Position numbers and translations under genes: made by a program. Below, piece after piece: positions 33,944 through 42,493 of a DNA stretch of 64,000 bases. Positions within the stretch are counted from its first letter, which is position 1. Each line of letters starts with the position of its first letter. This DNA comes from Cryobacterium sp. MP_M3 (GTDB taxonomy: Bacteria; Actinomycetota; Actinomycetes; Actinomycetales; Microbacteriaceae). The stretch lies in the NCBI RefSeq assembly GCF_015752155.1, contig NZ_JADOVI010000001.1:310001-374000 (forward strand). The letters run 5' to 3'. The notes under the pieces are model-generated. The model saw only the letters and a program-made list of their open reading frames with translations. It searched no databases and was not told the origin of the DNA.

Positions 33944-35194
33944 ATGAGGTGGAGCGCGCAGGAACTGAGCAAGGAGCAGACGGGCGCGCTGCCCGGTCTG
34001 GCCCGGCTGAACAACCTCGTGCGCAGTGTGCGCACGCCCGCGTTCGCCGGCATCACCTTCCATGAGGTGCTCGCCAAGTCGGCTCTCAACCGGGTGCCGG
34101 GCCAGAGCGCGATGCCCTTCGGGTGGACCATCAACCCCTACCGGGGCTGCTCTCACGCGTGCTCCTACTGCTTTGCTCGCCCCACGCACACCTACCTCGA
34201 ACTCGATGCCGGCAAGGACTTCGACAACGAGATCATCGTGAAGGTCAACGTGGCCGAGGTGCTGCGCAAGGAGCTGGCGAAGCCGAGCTGGGGCCGGCAT
34301 CCGGTGGCCCTCGGCACGAACACCGACCCGTACCAGCGGGCGGAGGGCCGCTACCGGCTGATGCCCGGAGTCATCGCCGCCCTCGCGCAATCCGGAACGC
34401 CGTTGTCCATCCTCACCAAGGGAACCCTGCTGCGCCGCGATCTCGACCTGCTCGTCGAGGCCAGCGAAGTCATCCCGGTCGACCTGGCGATGTCGATCGC
34501 AATCTACGACGACGAACTGCAACAGGCTGTCGAGCCCGGCACCCCGTCCACCGCCGCCCGACTCGCCACGGTGACCGCGGTGCGCGAGCGCGGGCTCGAC
34601 TGCTCGGTGTTCATGATGCCGATCCTGCCCTTCCTCACCGACACGAAGGCGCACCTTGACGCCGCGCTCCGCCAGGCGAAGGCCGCCGGCGCGTCGAACA
34701 TCATGTACACCGCGCTGCACCTGCGCCCCGGGGTCAAGGACTGGTACCTGCAGTGGCTGGCCCGCGACCACCCTGAGCTGATGCCGCGCTACCAGGAGCT
34801 GTACGCGAAGGGAGCGTACGCCCCGAAGGAGTACCGGATCTGGCTGGCGGCGCGGATCAAACCACTGATCCGCGCGCACGGCCTCGAGCGGGGCCGGGAG
34901 GATCCCGCGACCGGCGGAGTGCGCTCGAGCGCGCTCGGCCGCCCGCAGCCGGGCAATCCGGGTGCAGCGGCATCCGGGCCAGGCTACGGCCAGGACCCGT
35001 CTTCCCGCTTCGCCGGCGGCCGAAGCGCCGTCGCCTTCCCCGCCGACGACCGCGACCCGATCGGCCGCTCCGCCTCGGCGGGCCGCACCCTCAGCTCGGC
35101 GGATGCCGCGGTGCGCCCCGCCGCCTACGCCCGCACCCGGCGGTCCCTGATCGAAGAGGAACTCCCGCCGGAGCTCGCACCCACCCTCTTCTGA
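33944..35194 (+). CDS. Rv2578c-family radical SAM protein (SplB/COG1533 type), predicted SOS gene
   Basis: 416 residues from ATG 33944. The open frame reaches back to 33797, but that part lies in repeat copy D and the LexA box. The radical SAM cluster motif is CSHACSYCFARPTHTYLE, cysteines C69, C73 and C76 (CX3CX2C). ALGTNTDPYQRAEGRYRLMPGVI and LSILTKGTLLRRDLD are typical of this group, which is distantly related to spore photoproduct lyase. The last 80 residues are a Pro/Ser/Ala-rich tail. The SOS box directly upstream implies induction by DNA damage and supports a repair role. The reaction is unknown. Confidence 0.88.
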   Translation: MRWSAQELSKEQTGALPGLARLNNLVRSVRTPAFAGITFHEVLAKSALNRVPGQSAMPFGWTINPYRGCSHACSYCFARPTHTYLELDAGKDFDNEIIVKVNVAEVLRKELAKPSWGRHPVALGTNTDPYQRAEGRYRLMPGVIAALAQSGTPLSILTKGTLLRRDLDLLVEASEVIPVDLAMSIAIYDDELQQAVEPGTPSTAARLATVTAVRERGLDCSVFMMPILPFLTDTKAHLDAALRQAKAAGASNIMYTALHLRPGVKDWYLQWLARDHPELMPRYQELYAKGAYAPKEYRIWLAARIKPLIRAHGLERGREDPATGGVRSSALGRPQPGNPGAAASGPGYGQDPSSRFAGGRSAVAFPADDRDPIGRSASAGRTLSSADAAVRPAAYARTRRSLIEEELPPELAPTLF

Positions 35195-35249
35195 CGCGCA
35201 GGTTCTCCGTTCGTTCGTTCGCGCGCACGCACGCGTGCACGCGCACGCT

Positions 35250-35319
35250 GGATCGGAGAAACCGGCAACACGCCGCTATCGCGGCCGCGACACCCCGCAC
35301 ATCGCGAAGAACTCCATCC
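35250..35319. repeat. Dispersed palindromic repeat, copy E (inverted orientation)
   Basis: Read on the minus strand it gives GGATGGAGTTCTTCGCGAT ... CGGCGTGTTGCCGGTTTCTCC, aligning along its whole length with copies A-D. It carries the GATCGG tip at one end and GATGG at the other. It lies in the gap between the radical SAM gene and the sensor gene. Just before it is a short GCGCACGC/GTTCGTTC simple-sequence tract. Confidence 0.75.
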
Positions 35320-35442
35320 TGAACGATCGCGCCGGTGCCGGCACCGCCGGCGCTGGCACCGCGCTCCTGCCGGGCCTGCCCGGCGGATTCTTCCGCCGCT
35401 CCCCGCCGGAGTGGGATACTCAACCAAGGCAGAGGAGGCCCC

Positions 35443-36798
35443 ATGACGCTGGGATTGCCCGACCACCTGGTCGAACCGATCCTCAGCCGTGCCCTCGCGC
35501 GGGCATCGCACTGGTTCGCCCTCACCTGCCTCGCCGGAGCCCTGCTCTCAGCGCTGGCCCTGAGCCTCGCCTACGAGTCCGGCGCGCTCTGGGTAGCCGT
35601 GCTCGCGGTCCTGGCCATGGCGGCGCTCCTCGCGGTCCTCAGCCTGCGCCACACCGTGCTGCTCACCATCGCCTATCTCCTGGTCGGCGCCGGCGGCACC
35701 TACCTCTACACGACGGCCGTGCTCGGGCTGCCCGATGTCTTCCCGGCGTCGAACATGTTCCTCGTCGCGCTGCCGAAGCTGGCGCTGATCATGGTCGGCG
35801 GCGCCGGCGCCGGCGCGCTCACCGGAGTGCTCTGGAGCACGGCAGGTTTCGTGTTGGCCGAGACCGTCACCGTGGTCGCCGCGGCCGAGGCCGGGGTGGC
35901 CTACCTGCCCGACGGGTTCACCATCTCCGCCTACCTGTTCCTCGTCGCCGTGCTCGTGCTCGCCGGCTCCGCTCGTCGCCCGCACCGTGCCGCCCAGTCC
36001 GCGATCCACCGGGCCGTGCAGGCCGATCAGTCCCGGCTCCTCCGCCAGGACCTCGACCGGCGCGCCCTCGAGCTCAACCAGGACACCACCCTCAACGAGC
36101 TGATCGCCCTGTCCCGGGCCCACGCCGGCCCGCTCAGCGAGAACCTGGCCGGCAGCATCCGCGCCGCATTGCATCGGCTGCGCGGCACCGACTGGCTGAC
36201 CGACGCCGACGCCCGCAGCGTCTCCCATCCTCCGGGGGCGGATGCCTGGCTCGTCAGCGAGGTCTACCGGGCGATCGAGCGGTGCCGCGATCGCGGCCTC
36301 GTGGTCGACGTCACGGGTGACCGGTCCGCGCTCGGTCGCCTCGAGCCCGGCGTGGACCATGAGCTCGGCCTGGCGGTGCAGCAGTGCTTGATCAACGTGA
36401 TCCTGCACGCGGGGATCGTGTCGGCCGAGGTCGACATCGGCGCCGACGATGGAACCGTGTCGGTGATGGTGATGGATGCCGGCCGCGGCTTCACCGAGTC
36501 GGAAACCGGGGCCGACCGGCTCGGCCTCCGCCAGGCAGTGCGTCGCCGGATCGAGCGGCTCGGCGGTTCGGTGACGGTCCTGACCCGTCCGGACGCGGGC
36601 ACGTCGGTGCTGCTCAGCGTGCCTGCGTCGACCGAGCCTGCCCCGGTGACCGAGCCTGCCCCGGTGACCGACCCCGCCCTGGTGACCGACCCTGTCGAGA
36701 CCGACCCCGCCCCGGTGATCGAGCCTGTCGAGATCCCCGCCACCCCTGCGCAGCAACCTTCCGCCCCCGCAATCGCCGACGGGCAGGCGCCGCGATGA
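35443..36798 (+). CDS. Sensor histidine-kinase-like protein with Gln at the phospho-acceptor site
   Basis: 451 residues. About six membrane helices (20-175) precede a helical dimerisation region. Where the 39973-42360 sensor reads ALVHDSVISTLL, this protein reads LNQDTTLNELIAL, with Gln (Q213) in place of the candidate phospho-acceptor His. A GHKL ATPase domain follows, with an N-box (LAVQQCLINVILHA), MDAGRGFTE and GTSVLLSVP. The last 50 residues are TEPAPVTEPAPVTDP-type repeats encoded by copies of a dispersed DNA repeat. GAGGAGG precedes the ATG. The stop overlaps the next start (ATGA). No response regulator is adjacent, so it may sense and bind ATP without phospho-transfer from the usual site. 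Confidence 0.8.
   Translation: MTLGLPDHLVEPILSRALARASHWFALTCLAGALLSALALSLAYESGALWVAVLAVLAMAALLAVLSLRHTVLLTIAYLLVGAGGTYLYTTAVLGLPDVFPASNMFLVALPKLALIMVGGAGAGALTGVLWSTAGFVLAETVTVVAAAEAGVAYLPDGFTISAYLFLVAVLVLAGSARRPHRAAQSAIHRAVQADQSRLLRQDLDRRALELNQDTTLNELIALSRAHAGPLSENLAGSIRAALHRLRGTDWLTDADARSVSHPPGADAWLVSEVYRAIERCRDRGLVVDVTGDRSALGRLEPGVDHELGLAVQQCLINVILHAGIVSAEVDIGADDGTVSVMVMDAGRGFTESETGADRLGLRQAVRRRIERLGGSVTVLTRPDAGTSVLLSVPASTEPAPVTEPAPVTDPALVTDPVETDPAPVIEPVEIPATPAQQPSAPAIADGQAPR
36636..36740 (+). repeat. Dispersed GGTCGAGCCTGTCGAGACC-type element inside the sensor gene
   Basis: GGTGACCGAGCCTGCC, GGTGACCGACCCTGTCGAG and GGTGATCGAGCCTGTCGAGA are successive variants of the element that elsewhere lies between genes. 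Here they are in frame and encode the (T/I)(E/D)P(A/V) tail. Confidence 0.65.
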
Positions 36799-38291
36799 CC
36801 TCCATTCCTCTCACCCGGCAGGCTCCTCGCACCCCACGGAGGCTCCTCACCCAGCAGCGCCTCGACCCGCTCGGCGCCCTCGCCGCCTGGCCGCTCGCGC
36901 CTGTCGTTGCGCTGATCGTCGTCGCCTACACGGCCACGACCACGGTGCTGCAGGCCGGCCAGATCCAGCATCCGCTGCTGTCCGTGCTAGCGATCGTGGC
37001 ATCCGTCGCCGCGGCCGGCACTCTCGTGGCCGCGAGCCGGCCAGACCACGCGCCGTTCGACCGGCCGCTGCACCTCGTCATGGTCGGCCTCGCCGTCTCG
37101 GCGCACCTGCTCGACCAGGCCGCCCGGTGGGGCCACAACACGCTGATCCAGGACGACTTCGGCCCGCTCTGCATCGGTCTGCTCCTGCTCGCGCTCGCCC
37201 CCTATCGGCCGTGGCGGGAGATCGCGCTTTCCGGGACGGTCGCGGCCGTCATCGTCGCCGCGGTCACCGTGCCCCAGGCGCCGTTCCTCAGCATCGCGGT
37301 GCCCGCGGTGATCTATGCGATCGTGGCGGTCAGCCAGGTGCTGGCACCCGCGCTCGCCGGTGCCGCGTACTCGCGCCGGATCGTGCGGCTGCTGCTGACC
37401 TGGCAGACGGATGCCCGGCGCGCCATCTCAGCGCGCACCGAAGAGAGCCGAGGCCAGGTCGTCCGCGCCATCGTCGAACAGCAGTGGGCGAGCCTCGGAG
37501 CCGGCGTGTTCCCGCTGCTGACCGGCGTGCTCGACCACGGCGAGGTCACCAGGGCCGACATCGCCCGGGCCGGCGAGCTGGCCGGCGCCCTGCGCAAGGA
37601 GCTCCTGCGCGACATCGACAAGACCTGGCTGGACGCGGCGGTCGACCGCGAACGCGCCAGCCTGCTCGAGCGCGGCGCCACCCCGTTGCTCGTCGTGGCC
37701 GACCCGGAGCACCGGGCCACAGCGTTCACCGCTGACCAGCGGGCGGCGATCGCGGCGCTGATCGGGGCGCTCTGCGCGGTCAGCGGATTCGACCCGTGCA
37801 GCCTGGTCGTGCAGGTTGCCGACGGCACGGATGCCCGCCGCCGCCCGCTCCTGGACCGCTTCGGCGAACTGACGGCCGGCGTCGGCACCGCCCGGGACAA
37901 ACCCGGCCGCGCGCCCCGCAGCCTCACCCTGGCCACGGGACCCACGGCCATGGCCGCAGGCTCGGGATCGACGGCCAAGGGACCCACGGCCACGGCCAGG
38001 GGCGCGAGCTCGGTCGCCGCGACCACCGGTGCGATCACAACCGCGACGGGTTCGATCGGCACGGTCGCCGAGCCCGCGGCCCGGGAGCGCCGGGTCGCCA
38101 CCGTCACGATCCAGGTCGGCATCGACCTGTCGGAGCGGAGGCTGCGCCGGGTGCTCCGCCCCTACCTGGGTGTGCTCCGGGTGGTCTTCGGCCGCGTGCG
38201 GGTGTCGATGCGCCGGCCGCTGCTCATGCTCGAGTTCGACGACGAGCGCGGGCCGACGAGCATCCGCCGCGGCCTCGGCACGGCCCGGTGA
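36795..38291 (+). CDS. Membrane protein, companion of the sensor; resembles the C-terminal half of the 39973 sensor
   Basis: 498 residues, start overlapping the sensor stop by 4 bp. Six or so membrane helices (about 35-200) lead into a cytoplasmic helical part (RTEESRGQVVRAIVEQQWASLGAGVFPLL...) and a domain with DAAVDRERASLLERGATPLLVVADPE. The order of parts matches residues about 475-795 of the 39973-42360 protein (second membrane block, then LRDAMRARALFVEPLVTATRAARLRGVEVTLLDD). No ATPase domain is visible. Residues about 365-440 are Ala/Thr/Gly low complexity. It probably forms a complex with the preceding protein. No named family was recognised. Confidence 0.72.
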   Translation: MTSIPLTRQAPRTPRRLLTQQRLDPLGALAAWPLAPVVALIVVAYTATTTVLQAGQIQHPLLSVLAIVASVAAAGTLVAASRPDHAPFDRPLHLVMVGLAVSAHLLDQAARWGHNTLIQDDFGPLCIGLLLLALAPYRPWREIALSGTVAAVIVAAVTVPQAPFLSIAVPAVIYAIVAVSQVLAPALAGAAYSRRIVRLLLTWQTDARRAISARTEESRGQVVRAIVEQQWASLGAGVFPLLTGVLDHGEVTRADIARAGELAGALRKELLRDIDKTWLDAAVDRERASLLERGATPLLVVADPEHRATAFTADQRAAIAALIGALCAVSGFDPCSLVVQVADGTDARRRPLLDRFGELTAGVGTARDKPGRAPRSLTLATGPTAMAAGSGSTAKGPTATARGASSVAATTGAITTATGSIGTVAEPAARERRVATVTIQVGIDLSERRLRRVLRPYLGVLRVVFGRVRVSMRRPLLMLEFDDERGPTSIRRGLGTAR

Positions 38292-38434
38292 CCCGTCGCC
38301 CGGGCGCGGGGCAAGTACGCTGAGTGAGGCTTGACGCCGGGCACCGTTCCGCTCAACGAGCAGGAGTGGCACAGCGGCGGCGCAGGAACGATAGATGAGC
38401 GGCACATGGCGGCCGAGGGGCGGGGTTCGTAGCA

Positions 38435-39061
38435 GTGGCAAAACTGTACTTCCGATACGGGGCGATGAACAGCGGCAAGAGCACCTCCATGCTCCAGGCG
38501 GCCTACAACTACGAGGAGCGCGGGCACAAGGTGCTGCTGGCCAAGCCGTCGGTCGACACCAAGGGCGACCGTGGCATCCTCTCCCGGCTCGGTGTCACCC
38601 GCGGCGTCGACTTCCTGCTCACTCCCGCGGCGGATGCCTTCACCCTCTTCGCCGAGCACCGCGCCCGGGTGCTCGCCGACTCCGGCCTCGACGTGAGCTG
38701 CCTGCTCGTCGACGAGGCCCAGTTCCTGACCGAGCCGCAGGTCGACGACCTGCTCCGGATCGCGATCCTCGAGAACATCCCGGTGCTGGCCTACGGGATC
38801 CGCACCGATTTCCAGACCGTGGCGTTCCCGGGGAGCCGCCGGCTGCTCGAGGTGGCGCACAGCCTGGAGGAACTGAAGACGATCTGCCGCTGCGGGCGCA
38901 AAGCCGTGTTCAATGGGCGCAAGATCGACGGCGTCTTCGTATTCGACGGCGACCAGGTGGCCATCGACGGCACCGAGGTGACCTACGAGTCGCTCTGCGG
39001 CTCCTGCTACCTCGAAGAGAGCGGCGGCGTGCTCAATAACCGCCGCCGTGGCAACGCCTGA
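38435..39061 (+). CDS. tdk: Thymidine kinase
   Basis: 208 residues. YFRYGAMNSGKSTSMLQ is the P-loop, LLVDEAQFL the Walker B region with the catalytic glutamate, and GIRTDFQTVAFPGSRRLLEVA the substrate lasso region. CRCGRKAVFNGR and CGSCYLE supply the zinc cysteines. It phosphorylates thymidine for dTTP salvage in the cytoplasm. It starts with GTG; GGGGCGGGG lies upstream. It is not obviously linked to the sensor genes on either side. Strong hairpins follow the stop. Confidence 0.95.
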   Translation: MAKLYFRYGAMNSGKSTSMLQAAYNYEERGHKVLLAKPSVDTKGDRGILSRLGVTRGVDFLLTPAADAFTLFAEHRARVLADSGLDVSCLLVDEAQFLTEPQVDDLLRIAILENIPVLAYGIRTDFQTVAFPGSRRLLEVAHSLEELKTICRCGRKAVFNGRKIDGVFVFDGDQVAIDGTEVTYESLCGSCYLEESGGVLNNRRRGNA

Positions 39062-39100
39062 CCCGACGCCTGCCCGGCGCCCGCGCGACAGAAATGAGAA

Positions 39101-39172
39101 GGGGCGCTCCGACGATCCGCTGCCGCAGCGTGCAGTCGTATCGCGAGCGCCCCACCAACCCCCCGGTGGTTT
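39101..39172 (+). terminator. Double hairpin after tdk
   Basis: GGGGCGCTC (39101-39109) and GAGCGCCCC (39145-39153) form a perfect 9-bp stem enclosing an inner CGCTG/CAGCG hairpin. It is followed by CCACC...GGTGGTTT. A third small hairpin, ACGGC/GCCGT, lies at 39202-39218. It probably ends the tdk transcript, but the inner structure is more elaborate than a usual terminator. Confidence 0.55.
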
Positions 39173-39322
39173 CCCCCGAGTTACACCATAGGTGGGCGAA
39201 AACGGCCTGAAAAGCCGTCATTTGTCAGGGCACCAGTACGGGGGTCAAAGCTGTCGGTATGCCCGCGCGCATGCAACGCTCGTTCAGGCAGGTCCAGAAA
39301 AACCCCAGACGAAGGAACGAAT

Positions 39323-39976
39323 ATGGCTCGCTTTCGAGTCGCCCTGATCGACGACCACGAGATCGTGGCGCGCGGCTTCGCCGACCTGTTCTCCACCATC
39401 CCCGAGATCCAAGTGGTGGCTACGGTGGCCACCGTCTCCGAGCTGTTGGCCTCGCCGGCCCAGGCAGAGGGCATTGACCTTGTCATCCTCGACCTTCGCC
39501 TCTCCGACGACTCCACCGTCACCGACAACGTCCACCGGCTCCGGGCGACGGATGCCGCAGTGCTCGCCTTCACCGCCGGCGACGACGCCCTGCTGATGCG
39601 GGCGGCCGCCCGCGGCGGAGTGCTCGGTGTGGTGCGCAAGTCGGAACCCACCGCCGTTCTGCTCGACGCGGTGCGCCGGGCAGCGTCGGGGGAGACGATC
39701 GCGTCCACGGAGTGGGCCGCCGCCCTCGACGGCGATCCTGACCTGGCCGACGCGGCACTGAGCCCCCGCGAACGCGAGGTGCTCTCGCTCTACGCCGCCG
39801 GGGCGAAGGCGCCGCTGGTGGCGTCGCAGACCGGACTGTCCGAACTCACGGTGATCGACTACATCCGTCGCGTCCGGTCGAAGTACGAACGGGTGGGCCG
39901 CCCCGCCAATACGAAGATCGACCTGTACAAGCGGGCGCTGGAAGACGGCATCCTGCCGATTCCCGGGCAGCCGTGA
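39323..39976 (+). CDS. NarL/LuxR-type response regulator
   Basis: 217 residues. The receiver domain has D10/D11, the phospho-acceptor D57 in VILDLRL, T84 and K106. The LuxR-type helix-turn-helix lies at about 145-205 (LSPREREVLSLYAAGAKAPLVASQTGLSELTVIDYIRRVRSKY). Its stop overlaps the start of the large sensor gene (GTGA), so the two form a two-component pair. The 42-bp double palindrome at 42494-42535, in front of the exported-protein genes downstream, is an attractive candidate target. Confidence 0.92.
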   Translation: MARFRVALIDDHEIVARGFADLFSTIPEIQVVATVATVSELLASPAQAEGIDLVILDLRLSDDSTVTDNVHRLRATDAAVLAFTAGDDALLMRAAARGGVLGVVRKSEPTAVLLDAVRRAASGETIASTEWAAALDGDPDLADAALSPREREVLSLYAAGAKAPLVASQTGLSELTVIDYIRRVRSKYERVGRPANTKIDLYKRALEDGILPIPGQP

Positions 39977-42360
39977 CCGTAGGGAACGTCGCCCGCACGC
40001 CGAGGCCCGGCCGCGCCACCGGGCAAACGGCAACCGAACGCCAGTTCCGGGTGCTCTGCACCGCGACCGGGCCTACCGGCTTCGTCTTCGGGCTGCTCTG
40101 CCTCGACACCTTCCGGGCGCAGGCCTGGCCGCCGGCCCCGGGCGCAGCGCTGGCCGCGTGGCTGCTGGTTTTCGGCATCCCCGTGCTGATCGGTATCCTC
40201 GCCACCTGGGCGCCGCTGCGCCTGCTTCGCACGCTCGCCCTGGCCGAGGGAGTGGTCTTCCTGGCGATCCTCTGCTTCTGGCTGGTCGTGCGGGCCGAAC
40301 CGCTCCCAGCCGGTGCCGACATCCCCTGGGCCATCTCGCTCACTGGCATCCCGGCCGTCGCCGTCGCCGCGGCCACCCGGGATCGCATCGGCTGGGCATA
40401 CACCGTCCTCGTCTGCACGCTGAGCGGAATCCTCCGCTCCGCGACTTCGACCGACCCGCATCCGGTGCTCGTCGGCATCGAGGATGCGCTCTACGCCCTG
40501 CTTGTGATCAGCGTGTTCGTCGGCCTGACCATCATGGCCAGGCGCGGAGCCGCCCGGGTCGACGACAGCGCGCGGATCACCCGCGCAGCCGTGGCCGCCC
40601 GGGCCGCCCGGGTCGCACGCAAGCGGGAACGGCTCACCATCGACGCGCTCGTCCACGACAGCGTCATCTCGACCCTGCTGATGGCCGGCCGCGGCGGCAT
40701 CCCCACCGAGACGCTGTCTCGCCACGCGGCCTCGACCCTGGATCGCCTCGACGCCCTTCGGATGCCCCGGTCGAACCGGTCGCTGCCCGGCAACGAGGTT
40801 GCCGACCGACTGGAACAGCTCGCAGCCGAGCTGGCCCCGGATGCGATCGTGCAGGCCGACCTGGACGAGAACCTGGCTGTGCCGGCCGTGGCTGTCACCG
40901 CCCTGCTCGGCGCCGTCGGTGAGGCCCTGCGCAACTCGGTCGCGGCGGCCGCCCTCGGCGCCCACCACCGGGTGGTGCGCACGGTCAGCGTGCGCGGGCA
41001 TCATGGGGGGATCCGCGTGGTCGTGCACGACGACGGAGTGGGCTTCGACCCCGCCCTCGTTCCCAGCGAACGGCTCGGGATCGCGCAGAGCATCATCGGC
41101 CGGATGGAACGGCTGTCGGGCGGCGAGGCACGGGTGCGGTCCCGCCCAGGCGCCGGCACCGAGGTGGAGGTGTCGTGGACGCCCGAACCGCGCCGGCCGG
41201 CCGTGATCGCATCCGCCGCCGCCCCGGCTGTCCAACGCCCGGCACCAGCCGCCGGCCCGCTGGAGCCCGCCGCGCACTCCGCTGCCGCGCCGGCCGTGGC
41301 CATGATCACCCCGGACGCCCAGCCGGCGCCGCCGTTCTCCGACGCCGCGACCACCGAGATCGATGCCCCGCGCACCGTTGTGCGGCTGCCGCGCCCGCTG
41401 TCCCTCGGCATCCTGGCCATGTTCATCGGTGTGCACGCCCTGCTCGCCTTCGGTGACTACGAACCGCTGTTCGGGCTGCCCTGGGAGATCGCCGGCTTCG
41501 CCGCGGTGTCGTCGGCGGCGGTCCTGATCTCCCGGGCGGGGGCCGACCATCTGCCCCGCACGGCGGCCGTCATCGTGCTGGTACTCTGCGCGGTGGCGAC
41601 GGCGCTCGTGTCCGAACCGATGACGGCTGTGCAGGACACGCCGTTCGGGCACTGGTACCTCGGGGCCGTCACCCTGCTCCTGGTCGTGCTCGCCGTGCGG
41701 GGGCGCGAAGGGTTCGCCTGGGCCAGCTACCTGATCGTCTCCGCGATCACGATCCTCTGGGCGCTCAGCAACGGCCTCACCGTCGTCGACGGTGTGCTCC
41801 TCGTCGTGCGCCACGCCGGCACGCTGCTCGCCGGCACCCTTTTCGCCGTGGGGCTCAAACGGTCCGCGCTCACCCTTGCCGTGCTCAACCGTGCGCGCGC
41901 GCAGAACGCCGCCGCGGCCGCCACCGCAGTCGCGGCCATCGAAGAGCGCGAATCCCAGCTGGCGCGAGTGAATGTGCTCTGCCGGCCCACGCTCGAGGGT
42001 CTCGCGCGGTCGGATGACATCTGCCCGGAAATGCGGGCGGAGTGCCTGCTGGTGGAGGCCACCCTGCGCGACGCGATGCGCGCCCGGGCCCTGTTCGTGG
42101 AGCCGCTGGTCACCGCCACCCGAGCCGCGCGGCTGCGCGGAGTCGAGGTGACGCTGCTCGACGACAGCGGTGACCACCCGCCCGTCGAAGCTGCCCGGGT
42201 CGCCGTGGCCGTCGCCGACCAGCTGGACTCCCTCTACTCCGGCAGCCTGACCGCCCGGGTATTGCCCGCCGACCGGGCCACCATCGCCTCGATCGTCATC
42301 GAATCCGACGACAACCGGATGCTCGTGGTCACCCCCGAAGGACTCCTCCGCGACGCCTGA
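39973..42360 (+). CDS. Large two-module sensor histidine kinase
   Basis: 795 residues, GTG start overlapping the response regulator by 4 bp. Module 1: membrane helices (about 20-175), a dimerisation/phospho-transfer helix with ALVHDSVISTLL (candidate H228), and a GHKL ATPase (GAVGEALRNSVAAA N-box, VHDDGVGFDP, GAGTEVEVSW; about 300-395). Module 2: a Pro/Ala linker, a second block of six helices (about 476-640), then a helical cytoplasmic part. This order equals the 35443 and 36795 proteins joined end to end. It should phosphorylate the 39323 regulator. The signal is unknown. Confidence 0.85.
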   Translation: MTVGNVARTPRPGRATGQTATERQFRVLCTATGPTGFVFGLLCLDTFRAQAWPPAPGAALAAWLLVFGIPVLIGILATWAPLRLLRTLALAEGVVFLAILCFWLVVRAEPLPAGADIPWAISLTGIPAVAVAAATRDRIGWAYTVLVCTLSGILRSATSTDPHPVLVGIEDALYALLVISVFVGLTIMARRGAARVDDSARITRAAVAARAARVARKRERLTIDALVHDSVISTLLMAGRGGIPTETLSRHAASTLDRLDALRMPRSNRSLPGNEVADRLEQLAAELAPDAIVQADLDENLAVPAVAVTALLGAVGEALRNSVAAAALGAHHRVVRTVSVRGHHGGIRVVVHDDGVGFDPALVPSERLGIAQSIIGRMERLSGGEARVRSRPGAGTEVEVSWTPEPRRPAVIASAAAPAVQRPAPAAGPLEPAAHSAAAPAVAMITPDAQPAPPFSDAATTEIDAPRTVVRLPRPLSLGILAMFIGVHALLAFGDYEPLFGLPWEIAGFAAVSSAAVLISRAGADHLPRTAAVIVLVLCAVATALVSEPMTAVQDTPFGHWYLGAVTLLLVVLAVRGREGFAWASYLIVSAITILWALSNGLTVVDGVLLVVRHAGTLLAGTLFAVGLKRSALTLAVLNRARAQNAAAAATAVAAIEERESQLARVNVLCRPTLEGLARSDDICPEMRAECLLVEATLRDAMRARALFVEPLVTATRAARLRGVEVTLLDDSGDHPPVEAARVAVAVADQLDSLYSGSLTARVLPADRATIASIVIESDDNRMLVVTPEGLLRDA

Positions 42361-42363
42361 CCC

Positions 42364-42415
42364 CCGGTGGTCCAGCCAGTCGAGACCGCCCCCGGTGGTC
42401 GAGCTGGTCGAGACC
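42364..42415. repeat. Two direct copies of the dispersed GGTCGAGCCTGTCGAGACC element
   Basis: CCGGTGGTCCAGCCAGTCGAG (42364 on) and CCGGTGGTCGAGCTGGTCG (42391 on) lie directly after the sensor stop. The remaining bases up to 42494 hold a CCGGC...GCCGG hairpin and the likely -35 region of the next gene. Confidence 0.7.
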
Positions 42416-42493
42416 CGCCCGGCTCCTGTCCGACAAATGAGCCTCCAACTGGGGGATTCCGGCCTCTTACGCCGGTGAGATCGCATCCTCTAG

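Noticed and set aside
38317..38400. 24-residue leaderless frame upstream of tdk
   Set aside because: A TACGCT box lies only two bases before a GTG, so the spacing is wrong for leaderless initiation, and the peptide is Arg-rich without similarity.
39101..39153. Integron attC site
   Set aside because: The hairpin lacks the RYYYAAC/GTTRRRY core sites, and there is no integron integrase or cassette order.
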